Below, one piece after another: positions 31,515-40,353 of a stretch of 64,000 bases of DNA. The stretch covers positions 992,001-1,056,000 of the forward strand of contig NZ_CP049902.1 in the NCBI RefSeq assembly GCF_018448495.1, read 5' to 3'. The translations under genes were made by a program, and so were the position numbers. Each line of letters begins with the position of its first letter. Within the stretch, counting starts at the first letter, position 1. This stretch comes from Psychrobacter sp. WY6 (GTDB taxonomy: Bacteria > Pseudomonadota > Gammaproteobacteria > Pseudomonadales > Moraxellaceae). Below the pieces are notes generated by a model. The model saw only the letters and a list, made by a program, of their open reading frames with translations, searched no databases and had not been told where the DNA came from.

Positions 31515-32186
31515 ATGACTGAGAATACGCATTTGCATACGCAGGAGCCGCAAAATACCAAGAGTATTTTTAACTTGCCTAATAACCTTACTATCGCGCG
31601 GATTTTAATGATTCCGCTATTTGTCGCGATTGCTTATTGGCCACCTGCTATGGGAATTGGCATGCCTGCCATCTCAGACAATGTGATTGCGCGGGTCGGC
31701 ATGAGCGAATTTAGTGATAGCTTGTTACGCCCTTTACTTTTGACTAGCGTCTTTATTATTGCAGCGATTACTGATTGGCTTGATGGATATTTTGCCCGTA
31801 AGCTTAATGTCATGTCAGCCTTTGGTCGTTTTTTAGACCCCGTCGCTGATAAGTTAATGGTGGCGGCGGCGCTTATTATCTTGGTGCAATGGCATCCCAA
31901 TATTATTATGGCAATCGCCGCGATTGTGATTATCTCGCGTGAGATTGCGGTATCAGCGCTGCGTGAATGGATGGCAGAGCTGGGCAAAAGCACCAGTGTG
32001 GCGGTGTCGTATGTCGGCAAGCTAAAAACGACGTTTCAAATGGTGGCTATTACGGTACTCTTATTAAACTGGGAGTCGCTCGAAACGATCGGTTATGTGC
32101 TGATGGTTGCTGCTGTTATTTTGACACTATGGTCGATGATGATTTATCTGAGAGCTGCTTGGCCGTACCTAAAGCAAAGCGGGTAA
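31515..32186 (+). CDS. pgsA: CDP-diacylglycerol-glycerol-3-phosphate phosphatidyltransferase
   Basis: Makes phosphatidylglycerol phosphate, the first step to phosphatidylglycerol and cardiolipin, in the inner membrane. The CDP-alcohol phosphotransferase signature D-G-x2-A-R-x8-G-x3-D-x3-D is complete (DGYFARKLNVMSAFGRFLDPVADK region), preceded by the family start NLPNNLTIARILMIPLF. About 223 residues from ATG 31515; the open frame reaches back to an ATG at 31467, whose extra 16 residues look unlike the family. An insertion of about 30 residues between the first two membrane segments makes it longer than E. coli PgsA. A terminator follows. Confidence 0.93.
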   Translation: MTENTHLHTQEPQNTKSIFNLPNNLTIARILMIPLFVAIAYWPPAMGIGMPAISDNVIARVGMSEFSDSLLRPLLLTSVFIIAAITDWLDGYFARKLNVMSAFGRFLDPVADKLMVAAALIILVQWHPNIIMAIAAIVIISREIAVSALREWMAELGKSTSVAVSYVGKLKTTFQMVAITVLLLNWESLETIGYVLMVAAVILTLWSMMIYLRAAWPYLKQSG

Positions 32187-32225
32187 ATATATAACGCAGA
32201 TATGGTCAACAAACAACATAGACAA

Positions 32226-32265
32226 CAAAAAACGCCAGTCGCATTAGCCACTGGCGTTTTTTATG
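32226..32265 (+). terminator. Terminator after pgsA
   Basis: AAAACGCCAGT pairs with ACTGGCGTTTT around a 10-base loop and ends in a T run. Almost the same hairpin, including the loop (cgcattagcc here), occurs at 33478-33510. Confidence 0.9.
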
Positions 32266-32342
32266 GTCTGTTTGAAATACGGCTGATGTTGCCTATTTGT
32301 CTTAGACATTGTTTGTATGGTTGATATATACTCAAAATTATT

Positions 32343-32609
32343 AGGGTCTGTTGAACATTCAAATATTAGGGCTGCTGATTGCTAAAATTGCACCAAACTA
32401 GGCGCAAACCGATGATAATGTCGAGACCTTAGCTAGGCTTGCAACAACGTTTGGGGTAATTTTAGCATCAGCCTTTCAGGGCAATACTCTTTTTTGCCAA
32501 TATATGGCGAAATTGTTTAACCTAGAATGACTAGGCATCAAAAATTTCACTGCATATTGTCTAAAAAATAATGACTGCCAGCACCACATTTGAATTTTCA
32601 ACAGACCCT
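32343..32609. mobile_element. MITE-like element with 22-bp terminal inverted repeats
   Basis: The ends agggtctgttgaacattcaa (plus at) at 32343-32364 and their complement at 32588-32609 match in 21 of 22 bases. Inside, a second imperfect inverted repeat (ggctg..gctaaaatt..ccaaac) spans about 32370-32398 and 32451-32475. The 267-bp element encodes nothing. It looks like a non-autonomous transposon derivative or a structured repeat. I see no clear target-site duplication. Confidence 0.75.
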
Positions 32610-32671
32610 GAACAAAATACAAGAAAACTGATCGAGTTATCATGAAACGGCATTCAAATAAGGAAATAAGC

Positions 32672-33445
32672 ATGACATTACATCAGACACAGTCGGGCGT
32701 TGCCGTATTATTGTTGGCATTATTAACGGGGTGTTCTTCTGGCTCAAACATGCAGGAAGAGACCACTTCAACCATTCAGCGAGAAAAATCTATCCAAACA
32801 GACGCTACTGCAGAACGTTCCACTCAGGACGCGGCAGAATCGGAGCGTTTGGGCACAAAGTGGGGCGATGACGTCGACTCAAAAGTGACGACTGTTGATC
32901 TGCGCCGTACGAGCAGTGAGCCTATCGAGCAGATGCAAGTCCGTTATGCTGATAAGTCTTATAATGGACGTGCGGTTAATAGCATATCACTACTGGCGGG
33001 CAAGGTTGATTTTTCGATGGAAACGGACACAGATACGTTATCGATTTATCGAGATTCGGGTAATTACTACGTCCAAGGTCAAGCCGGTCAGGCTTACCGT
33101 TTGGTGTATCATAATAACAGCGACAACACTTATGAAATCGTCGCTAGTGTCGATGGAATAAATGTCCTCAATGGCAGCGCTGCCAGTCGCTATGACAGTG
33201 GATATGTGCTAAATCCAAATGATAATTTGGTGATTGAAGGCTTCCGTAAGAGCCAAAGCTCAGTAGCATCCTTTATATTTAGCAAGCCAGAGAGTGCTTA
33301 TGCTGCCAATACCAGCTCAGGCTCTATCAATAACACAGGTGTAATAGGTACAGCAGTTTATGGCCTATATGATCCATCTAAGCCGAAGCCTCAACAGCCG
33401 CAAGCTTACCCTGCGGACAATGGTTATGCGAAACCACCGCAGTAA
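32672..33445 (+). CDS. Lipoprotein of unknown function
   Basis: A 257-residue protein with a lipoprotein signal peptide (lipobox LLTGC, Cys21), a charged linker, and a beta-rich domain with NSISLLAGKVDFSME, YRLVYHNNSDNTYEIVASVD, GINVLNGSAASRYDSGYVL, VIEGFRKSQSSVASFIFSKP and NNTGVIGTAVY. Domains with the G-x-N/D-VLNG ... GFR-x-S ... VIGTA pattern recur in proteobacterial envelope proteins, but I know of no function. The ATG at 32672 has an AAGGAAA ribosome site and begins the signal peptide, so it is preferred to the in-frame ATG at 32642. Proline/glutamine-rich C terminus. Confidence 0.75.
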   Translation: MTLHQTQSGVAVLLLALLTGCSSGSNMQEETTSTIQREKSIQTDATAERSTQDAAESERLGTKWGDDVDSKVTTVDLRRTSSEPIEQMQVRYADKSYNGRAVNSISLLAGKVDFSMETDTDTLSIYRDSGNYYVQGQAGQAYRLVYHNNSDNTYEIVASVDGINVLNGSAASRYDSGYVLNPNDNLVIEGFRKSQSSVASFIFSKPESAYAANTSSGSINNTGVIGTAVYGLYDPSKPKPQQPQAYPADNGYAKPPQ

Positions 33446-33477
33446 TGCCTATCGATAGAAAATAGATAACGCGTAAA

Positions 33478-33510
33478 GAAACGCCAGTCGCATCAGCCAC
33501 TGGCGTTTTT
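33478..33510. terminator. Terminator between lipoprotein and PPOX genes
   Basis: AAACGCCAGT and ACTGGCGTTT pair around cgcatcagcc, followed by Ts. It differs from the pgsA terminator at 32226 by a single loop base. Confidence 0.88.
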
Positions 33511-33537
33511 GTTTTTGCTATTTCTGCTTTAGATAAC

Positions 33538-34032
33538 TTATAACGTCACAGAGTTATTTTCACCCAAATTGGTCGCTTTTTTGCCGTCCATTACGGCAGC
33601 AGTAGTCATCTTAAACATATTGACGACTGAGCTACCACTGAGCCAGTACTCTGCGCCGTGTGGTACGACTTTAATCAGCTGTACATTTGGATCTTCTTTA
33701 CCTTGCTCATAAAAAGCATTGTAGATCGGCGACCATAGCTCATCTAATTTCTCTTGGTCTTCAACCAGTTCCGCTTTACCATTAATTGAGACATAATTTT
33801 TGGCATCTTGACTGACATAAGCCAAGTTTACTTGCGGATCTTTCTCAATGTCACTCACGGTTTCGGTACTCTTGTCACCGATGAACCAAATCTCTTTTGC
33901 ACCGATGCTCGTCTCGCTCGTTGTCATTGGGCAGGCATGCAAATGACCTTCGTGAGTACGAGTTGTCATCATGGCAAACTTGATGTCTTTTACCAATTCT
34001 TGCACTTTATTGATATGGTCTTGTCTACTCAT
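33538..34032 (-). CDS. Pyridoxamine 5'-phosphate oxidase-family (general stress protein 26-like)
   Basis: A 164-residue split-barrel flavin/cofactor-binding protein. Features are FAMMTTRTHEGHLHACPM, EIWFIGDKSTETVSDIEKDPQVNLAYVS, YVSINGKAELV and EYWLSGSSVVNMFKM, the order of COG3871 'general stress protein 26' proteins. These bind FMN, FAD or related cofactors and are not true PdxH, so no pathway is assigned. It stands alone, divergent from purL across 447 bases. Confidence 0.82.
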   Translation of the reverse strand: MSRQDHINKVQELVKDIKFAMMTTRTHEGHLHACPMTTSETSIGAKEIWFIGDKSTETVSDIEKDPQVNLAYVSQDAKNYVSINGKAELVEDQEKLDELWSPIYNAFYEQGKEDPNVQLIKVVPHGAEYWLSGSSVVNMFKMTTAAVMDGKKATNLGENNSVTL

Positions 34033-34479
34033 AGTAAATTTCCCTTTCTGTATTTTGATTAAGTCGTAGTGATCAAATAGTTGATTGTTTATAGTAGTTT
34101 TTATTCAGGCTAAGCGTTTTCCAAGTATCGAAAACTAGATGAATTTAGAAAAACAATCGTCGCCTTAACAACTGAAACTAGAATACCTAGTTGTGACCTT
34201 GTGTTTATAGGTTGCCCGTAAGGCGATGTGAGGGTTTGTAAGGATTATAAGCTTTAGGTAAAAATTGTGACGACATCGCTGTTAAGTTTCTGTGGTGAAA
34301 GTAGCCTGTTGTAAAAGTAACAAGGGTTTCAACGATGGCGAAGATTTCACTATTATTGAATAGCAACCATCAGCAATTTATCTTGGTTTTGACCTGCTTA
34401 TTACAGGGCTTCTTGTTATAATACCCAGACCATTTACTTTGCATGGCAGAGATGCCTTGATCTTACGGATTATGCCTTT
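34033..34479. promoter_or_regulatory. Divergent intergenic region with purL promoter candidate
   Basis: An extended -10, TGTTATAAT at 34414-34422, lies 57 bases before the purL ATG. A TTGACC at 34389-34394 is too far (22 bases) to be a normal -35. I found no convincing PurR site and no riboswitch. Confidence 0.45.
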
Positions 34480-37400
34480 ATGATGACCATCGCCGGACAA
34501 CCGTTTCTTACCGATTTTCAGACGCAGCAACTCATCAGTCAGTTCCAGCAAAAAACCGAGCTAAATGTCAGCCAAATCCATACCCAGCAAGTGTATGTGT
34601 TATCACGAGAACTAGAAGGTGATGAGCATAAAAAAGCGCTAGACTTACTTGCTGTCGATAGTAGCACTGTCCTTGAAGCCCCAAAAAGCAATCAATTACA
34701 AGTCATCGTAGGTCCACGTTTTGGCACGATTTCGCCATGGGCAAGTAAAGCGACCGATATTTTTAATAACTGTGAAATTGCGATCAATCGCGTTGAGCGT
34801 GTCGTTGTTTATACCCTAACAATCGATGGTGAAGTCAGTGAAAAGCTGTCTACTGCCGCTGAGCAAGTATTGTTTGACCGTATGACGCAGAGCTTGGTCT
34901 ATGACTTGAGTGATGTCAGTAAATTGTTCGACGATCAAGCGCCAGCATCACTGAATCATATCGATGTCATCGGACAAGGTCAGTCAGCGTTAGAATTAGC
35001 CAACACCCAGTTTGGTTTTGCGCTATCTGTCGAAGATATTGATTATTTGATGAATGCTTACGTCAATGAGCTAAAGCGTAATCCAACGGACGTTGAGCTA
35101 ATGATGTTTGCACAGGCAAACTCAGAGCATTGCCGTCATAAGATTTTTAACGCTGAGTGGACGGTTGATGGCATTGTGGCGCCAAAGTCACTGTTCCAAA
35201 TGATTAAGAATACTTATAAAGCCAATCCACAAGGTATCTTGTCAGCGTATAAAGACAACGCTGCTGTGATGGCAGGGTCTGAGGGTATGCGTTTTTATCC
35301 TATCCCGACTGACGCGATGGATGCTAATTCAATTCATCCTTATGACTTTCATCAAGAAGAAATCGATATTTTAATGAAAGTCGAAACCCATAACCATCCA
35401 ACCGCGATTGCTCCTTATTCTGGTGCAGCGACGGGTGCTGGTGGCGAGATTCGTGATGAAGGCGCGACTGGTCGTGGCGGTAAGCCAAAAGCAGGTCTGA
35501 CAGGCTTTCACGTATCACACCTACATATCCCAGAGCTCGCTGAGAAGTGGGAGCAGTCAGGTCAGTTGAGTACTCAGGCTTATGGCACGCCAGATCGTAT
35601 GGCAACCAGTCTTGAGATTATGACTGAAGCGCCTCTCGGTTCAGCCAACTTCTCAAACGAGTTTGGTCGTCCTAATCTATGCGGTTATTTCCGTAGTTTT
35701 CAGCTTGATACCTCAGCGGCGAAAGACGGTAGCCAAATGCGCGGCTATCATAAGCCAATCATGCTGGCAGGTGGTTACGGCAATATCAAACGCAACTTGA
35801 TTGAAAAAAATGCCATTCAACAAGGTGACCTGCTTATCGTCCTTGGCGGCCCTGCGATGCAAATCGGTTTGGGCGGCGGAGCAGCCTCTTCGGTTGATAG
35901 TGGTGACCTTGATGAAGGCTTGGACTTTGCCTCAGTGCAGCGTGATAACGCTGAGATGGAGCGTCGTTGCCAAGAAGTGATGGATCGCTGCTGGGCACTA
36001 GCAGGTAATGATGTCGATGCCAGCAATAATGGCAAAGACGGTAACCCAATCGTCTCATTGCATGATGTTGGTGCAGGTGGTTTATCGAATGCCATGCCAG
36101 AACTGGTCAATGACCACGAGATGGGCGCGGTACTAAATCTGCGCAAAATCCCATCGTTAGAAGCGGGCATGTCACCAATGGCGATTTGGTCAAACGAAGC
36201 GCAAGAGCGTTATGTCCTCGCGATTCGTCCAGAAAGCGAAGCCCAATTCGATGCAATCTGTGCCCGTGAGCGCTGCCCGTATGCCATCTTGGGATCAGCC
36301 ACAGATGTGCGTCAGCTAGTCGTTGACGATACCTTGCTCGCTGAGCAGCCAGTTGATATGCCGATGCAAGTATTGCTCGGTGGTACACCAAAGATGAAGC
36401 GTAGCTTTGACCGTCATGACACCAGCTTACCTGCATTAGAGTTAGGTGAGGTCAATTTAGCTGAGTCAATCAAAGACGTGTTGCGTCACCCAACGGTCGC
36501 TAGCAAATCATTCTTGATTAGCATTGGTGACCGTTCTATCACTGGTATGGTCGTGCGTGACCAGTATGTTGGTCGCTATCAAGTGCCTGTATCTGATTGT
36601 GCAGTGACAGCGTCAGGCTTGATTGCGCTAGATGGTCAGGTGATGAGCGGTGAAGCCATGAGTATCGGCGAGCGTACGCCAGTTGCCCTAATCAGCCCTC
36701 AAGCTTCAGCACGACTTGCCATTGGCGAAGCGATTACCAACATTGCTGGTGCACGTATTGCTCAGTTGTCTGATATCACCATGTCAGCGAACTGGATGGC
36801 AGCTTGCGGTGATGATGCAGAAGATGCAGCATTATTCGACGCGGTATATACCGTCGGCGAAGAGCTGTGCCCAGCATTAGGTATCGCGATTCCAGTTGGT
36901 AAAGACTCGCTATCGATGCGTGCCAACTGGACTGACAGTAGTGAAGCAGGTGAGACGGATAAATCAGTTGTGTCACCAATGAGCCTTGTGATTACCGCGT
37001 TTGCTCCTGTGGTTGACGTGGCAAAAACGCTAACCCCTGAGCTAATCAATGGCGATAGCGCGTTCTACCGTATTGATTTGTCTAAAGGCAAGTTACGTCT
37101 AGGTGGTTCAATCCTTGCGCAAACGCTGAGCCAATTGGGTAACGACTGCCCAGATTTGGCGCAGCCAAGCGACTTGGTCGACTTCTTTAACTTTGTCCAA
37201 GCGGGCAACGCGCAAGGTGTCATCAGCGCTTATCACGATATCGGTGATGGCGGTCTATTGGCAACTATCGCTGAGATGCAATTCACCAGTCGTCAAGGTA
37301 TCAAACTGTCATTGACTGATGATAACTTACTCGGTCAATTGTTCAGCGAAGAATTGGGCGCGGTCATCCAAGTGTTACCAGAAAACGTCGCCGCATTGAT

Positions 37401-38474
37401 GCAATTGGCAGAAGAGTTTAATGTTGCTGATATGCTCAGCCTCGTCGGTCAAAGCTCAGAAGAAGACAGCCTCATTATCCAAACGCCAACGCTTATGGGT
37501 GATGATACTCTCAGCTTTAGCCGTACTGAATTACAGCAAGCGTGGACTCAGGTCAGCTATCAAATCGCGCGTCGCCGTGATAACCCAGCGTGCGTACAGC
37601 AAGAGTATGACTTAATCGCTGATGCAAGCCATCAAGGTCTCATCGCTGCGCCGAATTTTGATTTGAATCAGAAGGTTGAAGAACCATATTTAGCCAGTCG
37701 CGAGAATAAACCAAGAGTCGCTATCTTGCGCGAGCAAGGCGTCAATGGTCAGACAGAGATGGCAGCAGGCTTTACCCAAGCTGGCTTTGAAGCGGTCGAT
37801 GTACACATGAGCGATCTACTGAGTGGTCGTATCAATCTACGTGACTTCGACGGTCTGGTCGCTTGTGGTGGCTTTAGTTATGGTGATGTATTGGGCGCAG
37901 GCTCTGGCTGGCGAACTCTATCTTGTTCCATGATGAGTTACGCATGCAGTTTGTCCGCTTCTTTGCCCGTCCTGAGACCTTCTCACTAGGTGTCTGTAAC
38001 GGTTGTCAGATGATGGCTCAGCTAAAAGACCTCATCCCAGGTGCAGATAACTTCCCACGCTTCATCGCTAACGAGTCGGCTCGTTTTGAAGCGCGTACGG
38101 TCAATGTGAAAATCGAGCGTACCAAGTCTATCCTATTCAAAGGTATGCAAGACAGCATCTTGCCAATCGCTGTGGCACATGGTGAAGGCTATGCCACGCT
38201 AGACAACACAGGGATTGACGGTATGGCCAAACACGGTCAGCTTGCGATGCGTTATGTCGATAGCCAAGGTCATCCAACTGAGACGTATCCGCTCAATCCA
38301 AACGGTTCTGTCGGCGGTGTCACGGGTCTGTGCACTGATGGTCGTGTGACGATTATGATGCCGCATCCTGAGCGTAACCTAAAAGCTTATAACCACAGCT
38401 GGAAACCAGAAGAGTGGGATGAGGACGGTGCGTGGATGCGTATGTTCCGTAATGCTCGCGCTTGGTTGCGCTAG
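34480..38474 (+). CDS. purL: Phosphoribosylformylglycinamidine synthase (frameshifted)
   Basis: The large single-chain enzyme of purine synthesis step 4, converting FGAR, glutamine and ATP to FGAM. About 1331 residues, near the E. coli length (1295). The N-terminal PurS-like domain, the two AIR-synthase-like ATPase halves (ANSEHCRHKIFNA, KVETHNHPTAIAPYSGAATG, VSLHDVGAGGLSNAMPE) and the C-terminal glutamine amidotransferase (ILREQGVNGQTEMA; CGGFSYGDVLGAGSGWA; nucleophile in LGVCNGCQM; HPERN) are in order. The frame breaks near 37911: restoring one G joins GSGW to ANSILFHDELRMQF. This is probably a sequencing deletion, as the gene is needed for purine synthesis. Start chosen at ATG 34480; the adjacent ATG at 34483 is equally possible. 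Confidence 0.95.
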
Positions 38475-38604
38475 TCGCAAACCTAGATGCTTGATTAGCT
38501 TCGTCAAACTTGCTGAGCCTACGACATGTAGTGCTTGCGCATGTTTTCCTCGCTACTCAAACCTCTAGCAATTGCTTATAGTTTCAGACAGCTGTTTTTA
38601 AAAT

Positions 38605-38634
38605 AAAAAGGTGGGCTTAGGCTCACCTTTTTTT
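38605..38634 (+). terminator. Terminator after purL
   Basis: AAAAAGGTGGGC pairs with GCTCACCTTTTT (one G-T pair) across a 4-base loop, with a run of seven Ts. Confidence 0.9.
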
Positions 38635-38691
38635 GCGTTTGGAGTTTGGGTGTTTTTAAGAGTAGGGGAGCTATTTCCTGAGAAGCGTTAA

Positions 38692-38710
38692 AAAATTGCA
38701 CTGCAATTTT
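38692..38710. repeat. 19-bp palindrome
   Basis: AAAATTGCA, a single central C, then TGCAATTTT: perfectly symmetrical arms. Confidence 0.9.
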
Positions 38711-38782
38711 AGCTTCGCAAGTGAAAATTTCTTAAAGGGAATTTTCTGTTCCACTTGTATCTGCCAGTCTGGGCGCGGCGCT

Positions 38783-38834
38783 GGCTACGGTTTGGGTCGT
38801 CGCTTGCTTCGCGTCGCCACCCCAAAACCTAGCC
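38783..38834. repeat. GC-rich imperfect hairpin
   Basis: The arms GGCTACGGTTTGGG (38783-38796) and CCCAAAACCTAGCC (38821-38834) pair at 12 of 14 positions around a GC-rich interior. It looks like a dispersed structural repeat unit. Confidence 0.6.
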
Positions 38835-39015
38835 ATCGCAACTTGCCCAAACTAGCAGGATACCGCTACAGTCGGGGCTAAAAAGCGCCTTCGAATAATC
38901 GTTTCATGATAAGTCAGTCTGAGCATTAACGTCAGTCTTACCGGTGGACTGGGTGAACCTTACGTAGTGTACTGTTATAGGAGGTTTTATTAAGTTACCA
39001 CAAGACTGATACGGG

Positions 39016-39416
39016 TTATTTTTCCCAATCTTTTTCTATTTCTATATCATGCAGTTTTTTATCCAATCCTCTCGAAATACTAAGAATTTCTTTTTGAATG
39101 AAGTCACTCAAGTGTCCGAGAGGAATGTATTGGTTACGTACTATATCGGCTTTTGAAATTCAGGCAGATTTGATATGATTGAAAGGTATTCTTTGAGTTG
39201 CTCTGGGTGCGTTGTAGAGCGTTGTAACCGCTTCACGAAAGTAGAGGAAAAAGCTTTGATAGCCTTTTCATTATCATCATCATTTAATTCTAAATAAATT
39301 TTTTCAGCAAGTTTTTTTTGAGACCAACCAAGTCGTTCGCAAACTCTCTTAATTTCTAAGATTAATTGCTTACTCTCTTCCCATTTTCCTGTCCTATTTT
39401 CGCTTGTTGTCCTCAT
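39016..39416 (-). CDS. XRE-like helix-turn-helix protein (frameshifted)
   Basis: The N-terminal part includes KRVCERLGWSQKKLAEKIY, a typical helix-turn-helix 'SQ-x-LAEK' recognition pattern, followed by an acidic helix and FVKRLQRSTTHPEQLKEYLS. The frame breaks near 39154; adding one A continues it as ADIVRNQYIPLGHLSDFIQK, then GLDKKLHDIEIEKDWEK, ending at 39016, about 133 residues. It is divergent from a 37-residue peptide gene 70 bases away, with a small inverted repeat (TGTCCT/AGGACA) between them that could be its operator. A five-codon frame (MEKDK) ends on the ATG and may be part of the real N terminus. Regulatory role inferred. Confidence 0.65.
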
Positions 39417-39445
39417 TTGTCTTTTTCCATTAGTTAATATGGTTT

Positions 39446-39459
39446 TGTCCTCAAGGACA
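39446..39459. promoter_or_regulatory. Candidate operator between the XRE-like gene and the peptide gene
   Basis: TGTCCT and AGGACA form a 6-bp inverted repeat with a 2-base spacer, located midway between two divergent starts. Its position suits autoregulation by the XRE-like protein. Confidence 0.4.
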
Positions 39460-39486
39460 TCTACTTAATTTAAAGGAGTAATAACT

Positions 39487-39600
39487 ATGTTGAAATTTAC
39501 TAATGTACAAGCAGCAAGCAATACGCCACCAAACGGCCCAAGCACTACAGGTAATCCTTCTGGTGGTGGTCGTGGTAACAATTCACCGCGTGGCAAATAG
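39487..39600 (+). CDS. 37-residue Gly/Asn/Pro-rich peptide
   Basis: A short gene with a strong ribosome site (AAAGGAG, 8 bases before ATG). The peptide starts MLKFTNVQAASNTPP and ends in NPSGGGRGNNSPRGK: a short N-terminal part followed by a basic tail rich in Gly, Asn, Ser and Pro, with no hydrophobic segment. It is flanked by a divergent XRE-like gene and, directly at its stop codon, by a convergent zinc-ribbon protein gene. I do not recognise it. It could be a small regulatory, secreted or modified peptide; nothing in the sequence decides. Confidence 0.55.
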   Translation: MLKFTNVQAASNTPPNGPSTTGNPSGGGRGNNSPRGK

Positions 39601-40005
39601 TTAGTAGCAAGCAGCAATATTTTCCCTAAAACGAGAAACAAATTGTTTCTCGTTTCCTCCAATGTCACTTTGACTGATATCATCCATTGTTTTTTCTAAT
39701 GCACATATGCACAGAGCAGTCTTTTCTTTAACAGAATCGCGAGATAATGCATGGAGTCGACCAGAAGAGCATGCATTAATTAACTCATATTCTGTTGCCA
39801 CTGGGTATCGATCATCTGATATAAATTTTCCAACTTCATACCCTCCAAATGCAGATAAAGAGATAACGAAAGAGGTTAATATAATTGGCTTTTTAAAACG
39901 TTTATAAAAGTATCCTTCTAGTGTGTTTTTACAACTCGCACATGCTATGTTATTTTCATGCTCTAGTTGATTAATCTCTTTACAAGCAGGACACTCGATC
40001 TGCAT
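39601..40005 (-). CDS. Zinc-ribbon, single-pass membrane protein
   Basis: About 134 residues. The N terminus carries a zinc ribbon with two CxxC pairs (CPACKE and CASCKN, residues about 5-8 and 22-25), then a basic stretch (YFYKRFKKP), one hydrophobic segment (ILTSFVISLSAFGGYEVG) and a mostly polar C-terminal domain with further cysteines (ALCICALEK). The longer open frame starts with TTG at 40053, but ATG 40005 has an AAGGA ribosome site and begins right at the zinc ribbon. The zinc ribbon would be cytosolic and the tail periplasmic. Function unknown; its place beside an AbiJ-like gene suggests an accessory role. Confidence 0.6.
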   Translation of the reverse strand: MQIECPACKEINQLEHENNIACASCKNTLEGYFYKRFKKPIILTSFVISLSAFGGYEVGKFISDDRYPVATEYELINACSSGRLHALSRDSVKEKTALCICALEKTMDDISQSDIGGNEKQFVSRFRENIAACY

Positions 40006-40156
40006 GTTTTTTCCTTGTACTGGTTTGATATCTAAAAAATAGACTTTAGACAAAATGAATTGAGTAAGATATAAAGCTTCTTGACACTTTTAGTTGCTTC
40101 ATTAAGAGCGACTAAGTTCGTTTAGAATACTATTCTTGATAGCTATTTTTTAAAAT

Positions 40157-40188
40157 AAAAAGGTGAGCACTAAGCTCACCTTTTTTTT
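40157..40188 (+). terminator. Terminator-like hairpin between the zinc-ribbon and AbiJ-like genes
   Basis: AAAAGGTGAGC pairs perfectly with GCTCACCTTTT across a 5-base loop and ends in eight Ts. It resembles the purL terminator, although no plus-strand gene ends just before it; it may protect the next gene from read-through. Confidence 0.8.
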
Positions 40189-40353
40189 AAAGTAAAAATC
40201 TAATAGTTTAAGACAAAAATATAATCTTCCATACTACAGCTTCAAAAAAAGTCTACTATTGAGTTTAAAGTATAATACTATCTATGACTTTCAAATTTTG
40301 TAATATAGCGACTAAATACTACTGATATTGAAAATTACCATAAGAGAAAATAT

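Larger units (their letters stand above)
38475..39015. other. 540-bp gene-free stretch with palindromic, locally GC-rich DNA
   Basis: After the purL terminator there is no credible gene. The segment 38692-38880 combines a 19-bp palindrome, a second inverted repeat (caagtg-aaaatt / aatttt-acttg) and a GC-rich imperfect hairpin, unlike the AT-rich DNA around it. It marks the edge of an accessory patch. Confidence 0.5.

Noticed and set aside
35324..37049. Several minus-strand frames inside purL
   Set aside because: Shadows of a conserved gene with strong codon bias.
38696..38881. 61-codon plus-strand frame, GC-rich
   Set aside because: Falls entirely in palindromic repeat DNA and has no ribosome site.
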